Shown here: in pieces, positions 24,134 through 36,794 of the stretch | Layout of the letters: the number at the start of each line of letters is the position of its first letter | Numbering within the stretch: position 1 is the stretch's first letter | Position numbers and translations under genes: made by a program | The notes under the pieces: model-generated | The model's input: only the letters and a program-made list of their open reading frames with translations | What the model was told of the DNA's origin: nothing | The model's database searches: none | Origin: Oasisia sp. SBJ-2009 | Lineage: Eukaryota > Annelida > Polychaeta > Sabellida > Siboglinidae | DNA length: 64,000 nucleotides | Direction of reading: 5' to 3' | NCBI GenBank assembly: GCA_964017155.1 | Contig: OZ024862.1 | Span: 44,493,462-44,557,461, forward strand

Positions 24134-27100
24134 ATGTATATTTATACATTTTGTAATTGAAACACCACACATATATCTTGCGAATTAAGCACCTTGACAG
24201 GATAACTGTTTGTTGATGTAGTAACTATGGTACTGCATTGATGCAGTTTCATGGATGAGTGGACACTTCAGTCACAGTTGAGTGGACAGACAACCAGGCT
24301 GTGATGTATTGTGAACAGAGCAATGCTGCTGAGTTGTAATAACATAAAATGCCCATCATTCCTTGATGCATGGTAGGGAGAACATTTGATCCATTTCGAA
24401 CAAAGTTATGCTTGATCAAATGCTATGTAATTTATTTTATATTTTTTGCACCTTAAAAGTGTTGTTGTTATTTTGTATTTAATATTATCACTTCTAGTGT
24501 TGTACAATGTACTTGTATTATTAACTATTGTTTGTGGTGTTTCTTTTTATAGTAATGGTAGACTATTATTTGTTATAGTTGGCATAAAGCATACTGACAT
24601 ATTAGCAGAAAACTATTATCTTATTAAATTTCCTGAACAGCTTCAATAGTTAACTTCTATGAGAGTACAAGCTCATATGCACATATTACATATATTTGGG
24701 AAATGAAATTAACTACAATCGATTACAATATTGCAGCTGTTACACTTTGACTAATTACAGTACACAAACAACTTAAATCAATAAGAACCAATTATTAGTA
24801 GATTTTTTGTAATCATTTGATGGATTATCTGATCCATTAAATGCACCAACAGAAATGTCTACAATAATAGGAAAGTCATTACAGACATGATAGAACTGAA
24901 CTCTTCCATATATCAAGACACATCAATGAGCAACACTTTCATTGATAACATTAAGCATTCAACATCGTGCAGGATTGTCAACTGCAAGAATGATTCCTAG
25001 ACTGAGTCTTGTATAGTGGATTGGTCCATTAACGAGCTACCTGCGGCCCCTTGCACTGAGAATGGTACGACCGGGAGATGCTCCAATGCCATTGATAGGT
25101 GTGCTAAATACGTCTGTTATGAAGAACTGCTACCGTATTAAAAATGCACGCTCACTCTGTGACGATTGCCCGAAGCGATTTTAATTGGACAGGTCAGAGA
25201 TACGTTGAGTGTGCGACTGACAGCAGACGGGGACACTGGTTCAGTTGACAGTGGTGACGATGGTGACAACGGAGGCTGGCCTGCGAGGATACTCAGACAG
25301 GGACACTTGAGATACAGGTAGATACACTGGTCACTGTGATTAGTCCATCTCAGGCTGATTGCCCAGTCAAGGGGTGGACCATTATGAGGGGGGGTGGCAG
25401 GGATTTCTTCACCTCCCATATCCGATGGACTTGTTATGAGGTGAACCAACCTATTTTGGGGGACCAGCTTCCCTTATGTGATTTGTTTTTGGGCCATCTT
25501 CCTATCTCCCACCTGTTTTGGGTTCAACCTCCCATCTCCTGGGCTGTTTTAGAGCTTACCTCCTCTTGTTCTGGGGACAGTAACTGGGGTCCAATGTTGC
25601 ACAATGTTTTTGAAGTTTAATTCCTACCAATCCCATCTCCACTAGTTTTCAGTTACACCTTCAATCGTCTTTTTTAAAAAACCTATGTGCCTTGCCATAC
25701 CCTACACCCTGCCTTTCTCATGTCTTCTGCCTCTGGCTTCTATACTTATGTACATGTTATTTGCTAGTGCCTATGTGTGTGTGCAAGCATTCACTTGTGC
25801 AAAATTGTGTGCATGTGCGTTAATGTTTGTAGTATGGACTGGTGATGGTTTATGATTGCTATGTGTTTTAAATCTTGTGCCATTATAATGGAATGTATTA
25901 GACTATAAAAAAAGTAATCAAAAATGTAGCAAATTTGGGTAGCATAAAATTTGCTGTTTAAACATGTGTGAACAGATGGATGAAATCAGTTCTTAGTTGA
26001 ATTTAAAACAAATGTAGTCCAAAAAATAATTATGTGTGCATTTATAGTTTTTGTCAATGGAAACAACAATGAAATAGTCTTTCAATTAAGTCAATATCTT
26101 GATCAAACAAAATTAGCAAACTGGAGAACAAGTTCAGAATCCTGTTGTCCACCACCTCGCGCCACAGTCAGTCTTTCAGCTTCCATTAGCCATCGACTGG
26201 TCAACAGCTAGGATGTCACACATTGTTGTCACGTTGTCATGGCAACTGGACGAGTGCCTTTGTCCCTGTGCTCACAACGCATACGCGCCTAGGTCATTTG
26301 TTGCTTCTAATTAGCCATACTGCTTAGGAATGCATCAGTGAAAACACATGTACGCGTTGGTTGGGGCGGTGAATGTGTTAGAACTAAGAACATATGTACA
26401 CACTTTTAGATGGACTGTGTTTGGTTTTAGGTTTACTGATACAATGGATATAGTTTGGATATCCTGTGATACAAGATAGACACAAGCAGTTTCGGATATC
26501 ATAGATTCGGCTGTCTGCCTCTGTTGTTGTTTACGGATGTATAGGAGATCGTGGGAGCTCGTGAGAGATCGTGGGAGATCATGGCAGATCGTGTTCATCT
26601 GAACTCAGTATGAGGGTTTCTGTTGGGAGCCCCTCATCAATGCACAGAAATTTAGTTTTTCCACCAGGCAGTGGTACTAAAATGATCAGGTTATTGATTA
26701 TATTTAATCACCTCATTGGCGTGAGTAGTTCTGTATACATGTAACAATGCTGGTCCAGGTATGAGCTGTGATTACATCTATTGGACGAATAAGCCTATTG
26801 AAAAGAAAATTAGCCGCAGTTGTAGAACAAATGATTTCGTTGCAGATAATTGGATATATACATGTAAACGAGTACATTTTATGTAATAAATGGTGTGTGG
26901 CTGAATGCTTGCTTCTCAGGTATGTCGTGCAATCACTGTAATGGCTTGTCATATTCTTCTCACAAACTGACAGATTTCTTCAGGCTATATATTGTTTGTC
27001 TGTGTGAATGTAACTTTCTGCCAATTGGTCTCTCTCTGATATCAGGATGGCATAACTACTGTCTACTGGCCTTCACATATGTAACTACTTTGATATTCTC

Positions 27101-29475
27101 TAACATCCACGGTGCTATCTTGGTCACATTTCACAACATGTCTGTGCATCTTTGACAAATTTACTTATTTCAATAAGGTCTTGTTAATAAATCTGTCTAT
27201 ATATCCAGTAACAGTATTTTTCCTTATATCCAATGTTCTTAAAGTGTGTTACATAACTTTATGTTAATCCATCAAACATAAAGCAATTCTTTCTTGCAAT
27301 CAGGAAATCCCGATGTCTGTTAACTTCATCATTTATGATAGAGAAAAAAAACATGTTAATAAATAAATACATGTAATATATTTAGTTAACTGTATATCAC
27401 ATGGTAGTATTTACCACATACAGGGGCATCTTGGTCATTTTTAGAGAAGTTTACGTGAGTTTCTGTGTCGTCATCGGGTAAACACATGCTTCTGGTGATG
27501 TCTTGTTAATTTCCCTGAGGTTGTGAGTTAACTGCACAGATGGGAAATCACACGTTATAATAACACATACTGGATTAATGACTGCTTGTGTAAACAGTTC
27601 ATGCTGGACATCTACAGCAACTCCTAATAACCTGTGTTGTGATGTAACTTAATATACATAATGATGTATGACATTACCACCAGTGAAACCCATGTTACTG
27701 CTGCTTGTTACTAAATGTAAGCATATCTGGATTTGTTGAAAGAAAGTGAAACCATATATACCCAACACCTAACAGTCAATCTAGTTTATAGCCTAAAATT
27801 AATCTCAAATGATTTTCACCATAATTTTTAAACGTCACAAACTAGTAGCATGCAGGTCTCCATGCAAGATAATCATCACAGCAGTAACATAGTCTTATAT
27901 AATAACCTGTAACCATAACATTGGTCTTAGGTGTGGTGCAAGGTTGTCTATCTGTGTGTAGGCCCTGAATGTACCATCAAACAGATCCTGCATGAATATA
28001 ACCAAATCCAAAAACAAAGTAATTAAACATGGCTAAAACTGTGGAAAATTCTTCGATTGAAACCCTCCAAATAAAGTAATAATAACAAGTTTATTTCTCT
28101 GTGGCAGCCATAGTGGCTGAAAAGTACACGATAGTTGATAAAACTGTTTACTAAAGTGTAGTAAAATTATATCTGAATCAGTAACGACATATAACTACCG
28201 GTATATATGACATTATAACTAATTAGGATGTCTGGTAAAATTATAAAACAAAATAAATAAATTAGGATAATAAAACTGTAACTAGACTATACTCTGAATA
28301 AATAATATTACGACTAAATTAAGTGTCATATAATCTTTTTTAAACATTTAGCAATGTAGATTAATAAACAAATAAATATACCACCCAAATAAGTGAAATT
28401 ATAATTAATCAAAGTATGTAAATTGTATAATAAATAATTAGAATAAGTAGTTAAACAAATATTCACAGTTACCTGGTAATTGCAAGTACAAGTGTAATAT
28501 TTGTATGTGAAGAGGTATGTCCTGTTATTGCCAATTATACAATGCATATGGAAGAAAATTATTGAGTTCTTAAAGTGTGTAGTCCCATACCAAGGAACAC
28601 TGTACACACATGCGTTTTGGATTGCATAATGAGGTTCCTTGGGGGAGACAGGGGATAGGGAAATGTGTAGTTCAATTGTTGCATGCTCAGGAACAAGGTT
28701 CTACATACAGTAGCATCTCCCTCTGATCTGTGTTGTCAGTCTTACTGTAGCGATGGCTTTGTTGTAACACAAGCCATGAAATATTATCCGCATAGCCCTT
28801 TTCTGGGTATTTTCAAGCTGGTTTGTTTCATTTTTCATTAGGCATATATGTCATGCCTGGCACGACCGATGGGAATATTACTGTTGTATATACCTTGACG
28901 AGATGATGGGGTTCTATTCCGGCTCACATTAGTGCGATTATGAAATATAGTAATTTCAATGATGTGTGGTTGCCACGTGAAATCATGTGAAAATCTGACA
29001 CTTAGAATTTAGGCAAATGCAGTTCACTTGAGTCAAAACCAACAGGCCCAAGAACTGCTTCATTAACTGGTGCTTTTTCAACCAAAAGAACTCAAAGTGA
29101 CACTTTGCAAACTTTCGTGAATGCTGATATAGATGGAAATGTGTAAAATATTGTAAAACCTTCATTTATTCTTTAGATCTGTTTGTTTTAGTGTTTTAAA
29201 GTATTTATTAAAATATTTTATTAAAGTATTTTTATAAGTTTAGTCAAATAATCACAGAAAATATGTTTTAATGTATTAACCTATTTAAATTACCTTTATA
29301 GATGCTTTTCAAATAAATTATTCTCTATTTTTTTAATAATTTTTTATTTATGCTAATGTTTTAAATTATATATTATTTCCATCTATTTTAACAAATATAT
29401 TTTGCATGTTTTATGTACCTATTTCAAATCTGTATTGATTGCCCAGAGAATGAAATAAACCATTATATTGTTCTA
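23426..29475. other. Long gene-poor AT-rich stretch
   Basis: About 6 kb in which I find no exon with a recognisable domain, no RNA gene and no clear transposon. Minor items are (AT)n at 24103-24134, a repeated AGATCGTGGG at 26545-26590, and a very AT-rich zone at 28100-28450 and 29160-29440. A GC-richer patch at 25140-25450 is open on the minus strand for 103 codons but is low-complexity (Ser/Pro-rich) and unsupported. Confidence 0.5.
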
Positions 29476-29818
29476 GTTGACTCTTGGGTCCTAGAGACAA
29501 ACCTCCGTCAGCTGACTCTTGGGTCCTAGAGACAAACCTCTGTCAGCTGACTCTTGGGTCCTGGAGACAAACCTCCGTCAGCTGACTTTTGGGTCCTAGA
29601 GACAAACCTCCGTCAGCTGACTCTTGGGTCCTAGAGACAAACCTCCGTCAGCTGACTCTTGGGTCCTAGAGACACACCTCTGTCAGCTGACTCTTGGGTC
29701 CTAGAGACAAACCTCCGTCAGCTGACTTTTGGGTCCTAGAGACAAACCTCCGTCAACTGACTCTTGGGTCTAGAGACAAACCTCCGTCAGCTGACTTTTG
29801 GGTCCTAGAGACAAACCT
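29476..29818. repeat. 35-bp minisatellite
   Basis: About ten copies of a 35-bp unit with TGACTCTTGGGTCCTAGAGA followed by CAAACCTCCGTCAGC. Copies are very similar, so the array is young or homogenised. Confidence 0.95.
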
Positions 29819-30235
29819 GAACGTCAGTGGTTCAACTGGCAGTGCTGTGGCATGTCTTAGTCGTCTCACAGCACATTGCTGCCTAATGACACACCTCAGT
29901 GTGATTGGCTGTGTCACTATCACCACCATTAGCCCCGAGGAAGCACACCAGAAGACAAGGTGTGGGCTCGCACGTGAGGCATGCTGCCAGCATGCACGTG
30001 TGAAGTCAGCGCGGGGTTAGATGAGCGGGCCTGAGTGATGTGTGCTGTAGACACAGGAGTGAACACTGACAGTCTGATAGATGTGTAGTCCGTTGTGTTA
30101 ATAATTAATATTTAGGTTGTCTCCTGTCATGGCGCATTACGGTGTCATCCACAAACGTCACGCGACACACACATAAAGGCTGGTCAATCTTCATGCAGTG
30201 TGCAGTTTTGAATGTGTTTTATGCACAAAAATTGC

Positions 30236-30295
<60 letters not shown>

Positions 30296-30849
30296 TACAT
30301 ACACATTTTTAACATTTTATTCGACCAGTATTTCAAACAATGCATACACTATATGCATGTCAAATAACTCAGAACCAATACAAATATAAAAACCACAGCA
30401 AACATGGTAATAATGTATAATAGCTAAAAATACAACGTACGGTCAGGCGACTCCTCTAAGACCATGCTAGTCGCTATCGAGGAGCCACCTTTCGGGAAAT
30501 TTCATGTACAAAATTATCTAAAACAAATTCTTTCAGAGAGAAATAAACCATAATTTGAATTTAATTTAAAGATATATAAGTATATATATAATACATATAC
30601 GTATATATATAATCGTAAGTATATTCCATATTTTAGTATTGTAATGCGACTTCAGAATGGCCTCAGTTGTTAGACAAAAGTGCATAAAATGCCATATAAA
30701 ATATGGAACAGCTGCATCGAATTGCCATAAATAAAACCAGATGGCGCAAACTACACAAAACAATTCAAGAGAAGCGATGTAAGCGGTCGTAGGAGCAAGT
30801 TGCTCGCACTAGCTGGCTGCCGTGACTGCAGAAAACACTTGTAATAATG

Positions 30850-30924
<75 letters not shown>

Positions 30925-31366
30925 TCATACATATATATATATATATATATACAACTATTGATGTATGTTTAGCATTATACATTACATTTACCTTGGCAGT
31001 CATTAGCCATAGTCATTCATCATCAACATAATCCCACGTATATAATGTGCAACCTTTAGAAAGGACTCCCTGTAGCAACACATAGCATGAGTTACGGCCG
31101 AGTGACAGAGAGAGCAGTTAGTTGAAGTGGCTCACGTGACTGTAGAACGCTTGGCATGAAGAGTTGGTGGAAGTCACGAAGACTTGACAAATGAGTGGAG
31201 GAGGCTGTAATGAGGCTGTCTTCGTGACAACAGCAATTAGCGTGGAGAGGCTGTGAGCGACTCGGCCTGCCTTCCGTGCGCACTCACACGAGTAAACTGC
31301 AATAATTGAAATGCAACTACTCGTAGGCAGGTAAACAATAGATCATGATGACAGTGGATCAGTTAT
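29819..31366. other. Intergenic sequence with AC and AT microsatellites
   Basis: (AC)n lies at 30238-30291 and (AT)n at 30851-30952. An 11-bp inverted repeat GTCACGAAGAC / GTCTTCGTGAC at 31173-31183 and 31218-31228 could form a stem with a 34-base loop. No gene recognised. Confidence 0.6.
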
Positions 31367-32069
31367 GTGCCGCTGTCATAGAATATGGACTCCATAAACA
31401 ATTTACCCTGGGTCTCTATAGAATATTCCCTACAGAATATGGACCAATAGAATTTTGACCCGGGTGGGTCCATATCCTATATGTCTCATAAAATATGGAC
31501 CTCCCTAGAAAATGGACCTGGGTCCCTATTCTATGGGAGTTCATATTATATATGTGTTATTGAATGTGGACCCTCTATAGGAAATGTACCAATGTTGTTG
31601 TCGATGTAATTTAGAAACTGAACCATACCTGTGATTACAATGGAGTTGAAAAGTTTCAAGACATGAACTGGTTTTACATGAAACATTAGCAAATAATGTT
31701 ATCCATGTATTGTATTTTGTTGAGATGACAATAAATGAGTGAATGAGTAAATATTACTCTTAGCTATATTTATTCAGTCATCCCACAATAAGGAATAATT
31801 AACACATTTAGCGATTGATTGGATTCATAGAATTCACAGTCAAAGATGACTGGCATTTTAATGGCAATGGTGGCTAAACTGTGAAAATAATAAAAACTTT
31901 TTTTAAAGAAAGTTATAAATTATGGCTGTGATATTCTAGTTACAATCTATGAACTGCATTATACTATTTTGCCAATTTGTTCAGCTTTTTAAAAGGGGGT
32001 CCAAATTTTAGAATAGAATATGGACCCCCGGGTCCATTTTCTATGAGGTCCATATTCTGACACTGGCAC
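31367..32069. mobile_element. 703-bp non-autonomous DNA element with terminal inverted repeats
   Basis: The left end GTGCCGCTGTCATAGAATAT matches the complement of the right end (GTGCCAGTGTCAGAATATGG) over about 28 bp, with a 2-bp gap. The subterminal parts are filled with direct and inverted copies of GAATATGGACC / GGTCCATATTCT (31378-31590 and 32005-32060). The interior is AT-rich without an ORF. I did not find a clear target duplication, so the superfamily is open. Confidence 0.65.
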
Positions 32070-32189
32070 GCCTGGCTACCTGTAGCTGTGTGAATTCGTG
32101 AACATGTGATGTTAGACATCTGTTCACGTGACCTATGAAGGTTTACATTTGCAAAATTGATGTCATATGTTGTATTGGCAGATGCAATG

Positions 32190-32640
32190 TTGAGATCCAG
32201 GGGCAGAATAAATGATCCAGTGTTGATCCAAGGGTAGAATAAATGATCCAGTGTTGATCCAAGGGTAGAATACATGATCCAGTGTTGATCCAAGGGTAGA
32301 ATAACATATCCAGTGTTATGAGCCATGGGCAGAATAACAGATCCAATATTGATCCAGGCTGAAAATAACAAATCCAGTGTTGATCCAAGGATGGAATAAC
32401 TTATCTAATATTGTGGTCCAGGGGCCAAATAACAGATCCAATTGATCCAGTTTCAAAATAACAGATCCAGTGTCACGAATTCACGATAGAATAGCAAAAT
32501 AACAGATTCAGGGTAATTTGTGATCCATGGGCAGAATAACTGGAGCTGTGTTGTGATCCATGGGCAGAATAACTGGAGCTGTGTTGTGATCCATGGGCAG
32601 AATAACTGGAGCTGTGTTGTGATCCAGGTGCAGAAAAACA
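32190..32640. repeat. 31-bp minisatellite merging into a 33-bp one
   Basis: Units with GATCCAGTGTTGATCCAAGG repeat every 31 bp from about 32190. They pass into three near-identical 33-bp units of GTGATCCATGGGCAGAATAA plus CTGGAGCTGTGTT at 32520-32620. Confidence 0.9.
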
Positions 32641-32992
32641 CATCCAGATCCAGATAGTTGTCTGATTGAAGACAATTGGGCACTGTTTGGGTGTTGTACA
32701 TTCAGGCAGTCTCAGCACGTGGCCGCTGGGATCTAGGTCAGAACAGACACATCTGAAGTGATGTTTCCATATACACAATCTTGTATTCCCGCTGCTTCCA
32801 AGCTGCAGCGGTGGTCAATTGAATCACTGTCAAGTGTCAAGTGTCATGGGACAGGAACGTGGACGCTGCTTCAGTCACAATCACTGCCCGACATATTCAC
32901 CCAGGTTCACTGTCTCCACGTGTTCCATTCTGTCTCCCTCTCTATCTCTCTGTCTCTCTGTCTGTCTCTTTGTGTATATCCTTCCATCCACA

Positions 32993-35900
32993 GTCCCCCT
33001 CCCCTCCATCCCCTCCTCCCACTATCCTCAGTCCCTCTCCCCTCCAGTCCCTCCTCCCACTATCCTCAGTCCCTCTCCCCTCCAGTCCCTCCTCCCACTA
33101 TCCTCAGTCCCTCTCCCCTCCAGTCCGTCCTCCCACTATCCTCAGTCCCTCTCCCCTCCAGTCCCTCCTCCCACTATCCTCAGTCCCTCTCCCCTCCAGT
33201 CCCTCCTCCCACTATCCTCAGTCCCTCTCCCCTCCAGTCCCTCCTCCCACTATCCTCAGTCCCTCTCCCCTCCAGTCCCTCCTCCCACTATCCTCAGTCC
33301 CTCTCCCCTCCAGTCCGTCCTCCCACTATCCTCAGTCCCTCTCCCCTCCAGTCCCTCCTCCCACTATCCTCAGTCCCTCTCCCCTCCAGTCCCTCCTCCC
33401 ACTATCCTCAGTCCCTCTCCCCTCCAGTCCCTCCTCCCACTATCCTCAGTCCCTCTCCCCTCCAGTCCCTCCTCCCACTATCCTCAGTCCCTCTCCCCTC
33501 CAGTCCGTCCTCCCACTATCCTCAGTCCCTCTCCCCTCCAGTCCCTCCTCCCACTATCCTCAGTCCCTCTCCCCTCCAGTCCCTCCTCCCACTATCCTCA
33601 GTCCCTCTCCCCTCCAGTCCCTCCTTCCGCTATCCTCAGTCCCTCTCCCCTCCATTCCCTCCCACCATCCTCATTCCCTCTCCCCTCCAGTCCCTCCTTC
33701 CACTATCCTCAGTCCCTCTCCCCTCCAGTCCCTCCCACCATCCTCATTCCCTCTCCCCTCCAGTCCCTCCTTCCGCTATCCTCAGTCCCTCTCCCCTCCA
33801 TTCCCTCCCACCATCCTCATTCCCTCTCCCCTCCAGTCCCTCCTCCCACCATCCTCAGTCCCTCTCCCCTCCAGTCCCTCCTTCCACTATCCTCAGTCCC
33901 TCTCCCCTCCAATCCCTCCTTCCGCTATCCTCAGTCCCTCTCCCCTCCATTCCCTCCCACCATCATCACTCCCTCTCCCCTCCAGTCCCTCCTTCCACTA
34001 TCCTCAGTCCCTCTCCCCTCCAATCCCTCCTTCCGCTATCCTCAGTCCCTCTCCCCTCCATTCCCTCCCACCATCATCATTCCCTCTCCCCTCCAGTCCC
34101 TCCTTCCACTATCCTCAGTCCCTCTCCCCTCCAGTCCCTCCTTCCGCTATCCTCAGTCCCTCTCCCCTCCAGTCCCTCCTTCAACTATCCTCAGTCCCTC
34201 TCCCCTCCAATCCCTCCTTCCACTATCCTCAGTCCCTCTCCCCTCCAATCCCTCCTTCAACTATCCTCAGTCCCTCTCCCCTCCAGTCCCTCCTTCCACT
34301 ATCCTCAGTCCCTCTCCCCTCCAATCCCTCCTTCCGCTATCCTCAGTCCCTCTCCCCTCCATTCCCTCCCACCATCATCATTCCCTCTCCCCTCCAGTCC
34401 CTCCTTCCACTATCCTCAGTCCCTCTCCCCTCCAGTCCCTCCTTCCGCTATCCTCAGTCCCTCTCCCCTCCATTCCCGCCCACCATCATCATTCCCTCTC
34501 CCCTCCAGTCCCTCCTCCCACCATCCTCAGTCCCTCTCCCCTCCAGTCCCTCCCACTATCCTCACTCCCTCTCCCCTCCAGTCCCTCCCACCATCCTCAG
34601 TCCCTCTCCCCTCCAGTCCCTCCCACCATCCTCATTCCCTCTCCCCTCCAGTCCCTCCCACCATCCTCAGTCCCTCTCCCCTCCAGTCCCTCCCACTATC
34701 CTCACTCCCTCTCCCCTCCAGTCCCTCCCACCATCCTCATTCCCTCTCCCCTCCAGTCCCTCCCACCATCCTCAGTCCCTCTCCCCTCCATTCCCTCCCA
34801 CTATCCTCACTCCCTCTCCCCTCCAGTCCCTCCCACCATCCTCATTCCCTCTCCCCTCCAGTCCCTCCTCCCACCATCCTCAGTCCCTCTCCCCTCCAGT
34901 CCCTCCCACCATCCTCAGTCCCTCTCCCCTCCAGTCCCTCCCACCATCCTCATTCCCTCTCCCCTCCAGTCCCTCCTCCCACCATCCTCATTCCCTCTCC
35001 CCTCCAGTCCCTCCTCCCACCATCCTCAGTCCCTCTCCCCTCCATTCCCTCCCACTATCCTCACTCCCTCTCCCCTCCAGTCCCTCCCACCATCCTCATT
35101 CCCTCTCCCCTCCAGTCCCTCCCACTATCCTCACTCCCTCTCCCCTCCAGTCCCTCCCACCATCCTCAGTCCCTCTCCCCTCCAGTCCCTCCCACCATCC
35201 TCATTCCCTCTCCCCTCCAGTCCCTCCTCCCACCATCCTCATTCCCTCTCCCCTCCAGTCCCTCCTCCCACCATCCTCAGTCCCTCTCCCCTCCATTCCC
35301 TCCCACTATCCTCACTCCCTCTCCCCTCCAGTCCCTCCCACCATCCTCATTCCCTCTCCCCTCCAGTCCCTCCTCCCACCATCCTCAGTCCCTCTCCCCT
35401 CCAGTCCCTCCCACCATCCTCATTCCCTCTCCCCTCCAGTCCCTCCTCCCACCATCCTCAGTCCCTCTCCCCTCCAGTCCCTCCCACCATCCTCATTCCC
35501 TCTCCCCTCCAGTCCGTCCTCCCTATATCCTCACTCCCTCTCCCCTCCATTCCCTCCCACCATCCTCACTCCCTCTCCCCTCCATTCCCTCCCACCATCC
35601 TCATTCCCTCTCCCCTCCAGTCCCTCCTCCCACCATCCTCACTCCCTCTCCCCTCCAGTCCCTCCCACCATCCTCAGTCCCTCTCCCCTCCAGTCCCTCC
35701 TCCCACCATCCTCACTCCCTCTCCCCTCCAGTCCCTCCCACCATCCTCATTCCCTCTCCCCTCCAGTCCCTCCTCCCACCATCCTCACTCCCTCTCCCCT
35801 CCAGTCCCTCCCACCATCCTCAGTCCCTCTCCCCTCCAGTCCCTCCCACCATCCTCATTCCCTCTCCCCTCCAGTCCCTCCTCCCACCATCCTCATTCCC

Positions 35901-36170
35901 TCTCCCCTCCAGTCCCTCCTCCCACCATCCTCACTCCCTCTCCCCTCAATTTCCTCCAACCATCCTCACTCCCTCTCCCCTCCATTCCCTCCCACCATCC
36001 TCATTCCCTCTCCCCTCCAGTCCCTCCTCCCACCATCCTCACTCCCTCTCCCCTCAATTTCCTCCAACCATCCTCATTCCCTCTCCCCTCCAGTCCCTCC
36101 TTTCACTATCCTCAGTCCCTCTCCCCTCCAGTCCCTCTCCCCTCCAGTCCCTCTCCCCTCCAGTCCCTCC
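32993..36170. repeat. 3.2-kb polypyrimidine minisatellite (35/38-bp units)
   Basis: More than 80 units begin CCCTCTCCCCTCCAGTCCCT and end CATCCTCAGT, CATCCTCATT or CATCCTCACT. The 38-bp form predominates to about 33.6 kb and the 35-bp form after about 34.5 kb; they differ by a CTC insertion. The plus strand is almost purely C and T. Because pyrimidine DNA cannot form stop codons and both unit lengths leave remainder 2 on division by 3, all three plus frames are open for over 1100 codons with the same Ser/Pro/Leu-rich peptide. I treat none of them as a gene. Confidence 0.97.
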
Positions 36171-36794
36171 TAAGTCTAAGTGTCTGTAAGCAGTAAAAAA
36201 GCCCTGTCTGAGCCCATCAAGGATAATGACTTTACCAGCCTGTGGGGATGTGATAACTCACGGCTGATGAGAAAGTGTAGCCGCATCACAAACTGTTAGA
36301 GCAGACAATGGCGTTGTGACAACTAATGTGTGTGGCTTCAATTATTGAAGATGCCTGGAGCTTCTCCATCACCAAGCTACACGTGTGACCAGACAGAGAA
36401 GTTTGCTCCAGTTGCCGGCCAATCGTCCGGCATTATGAGATCCGGTCAACTTTATTGTCCCTGCAGCTGCTTGATTGTCGCATATATCTTACACGACGGA
36501 GCGCATTTATGCTGTCTTCTGGACATGCAGTAACTGCACAAGTGAGGCTTGGTAAATTTTGAGAGGAGTGGCTGGGTGAGAGGGACAAGCTAGGATGACC
36601 AGCTCCACTGATATGGTCAAGAGACCAGGGTCCATCAGTGGCAAGTGAAACAAATTGCATGAGATAATTAGATAGAGAGGGAGACTGACAGACAGAGCAC
36701 AAGAGAAGGAGAACTTAATTAAGATAGGAGATAGCACCAAGAGAGATCTCAAAAGGGCTAGGGGTAATAAAGTGAGAGAATACCAGTGGACCAA
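36171..36794. other. Unique spacer between the two large arrays
   Basis: About 620 bp of ordinary-composition sequence. No gene recognised. Confidence 0.6.

Noticed and set aside
25138..25449. 103-codon minus-strand frame in a GC-richer patch
   Set aside because: Low-complexity Ser/Pro-rich sequence without splice signals or known domain.
32758..36196. Three overlapping plus-strand open frames of more than 1100 codons each
   Set aside because: All three frames are open at once and give the same Ser/Pro/Leu repeat. This follows from pyrimidine-only sequence with unit lengths of 35 and 38, not from coding selection.
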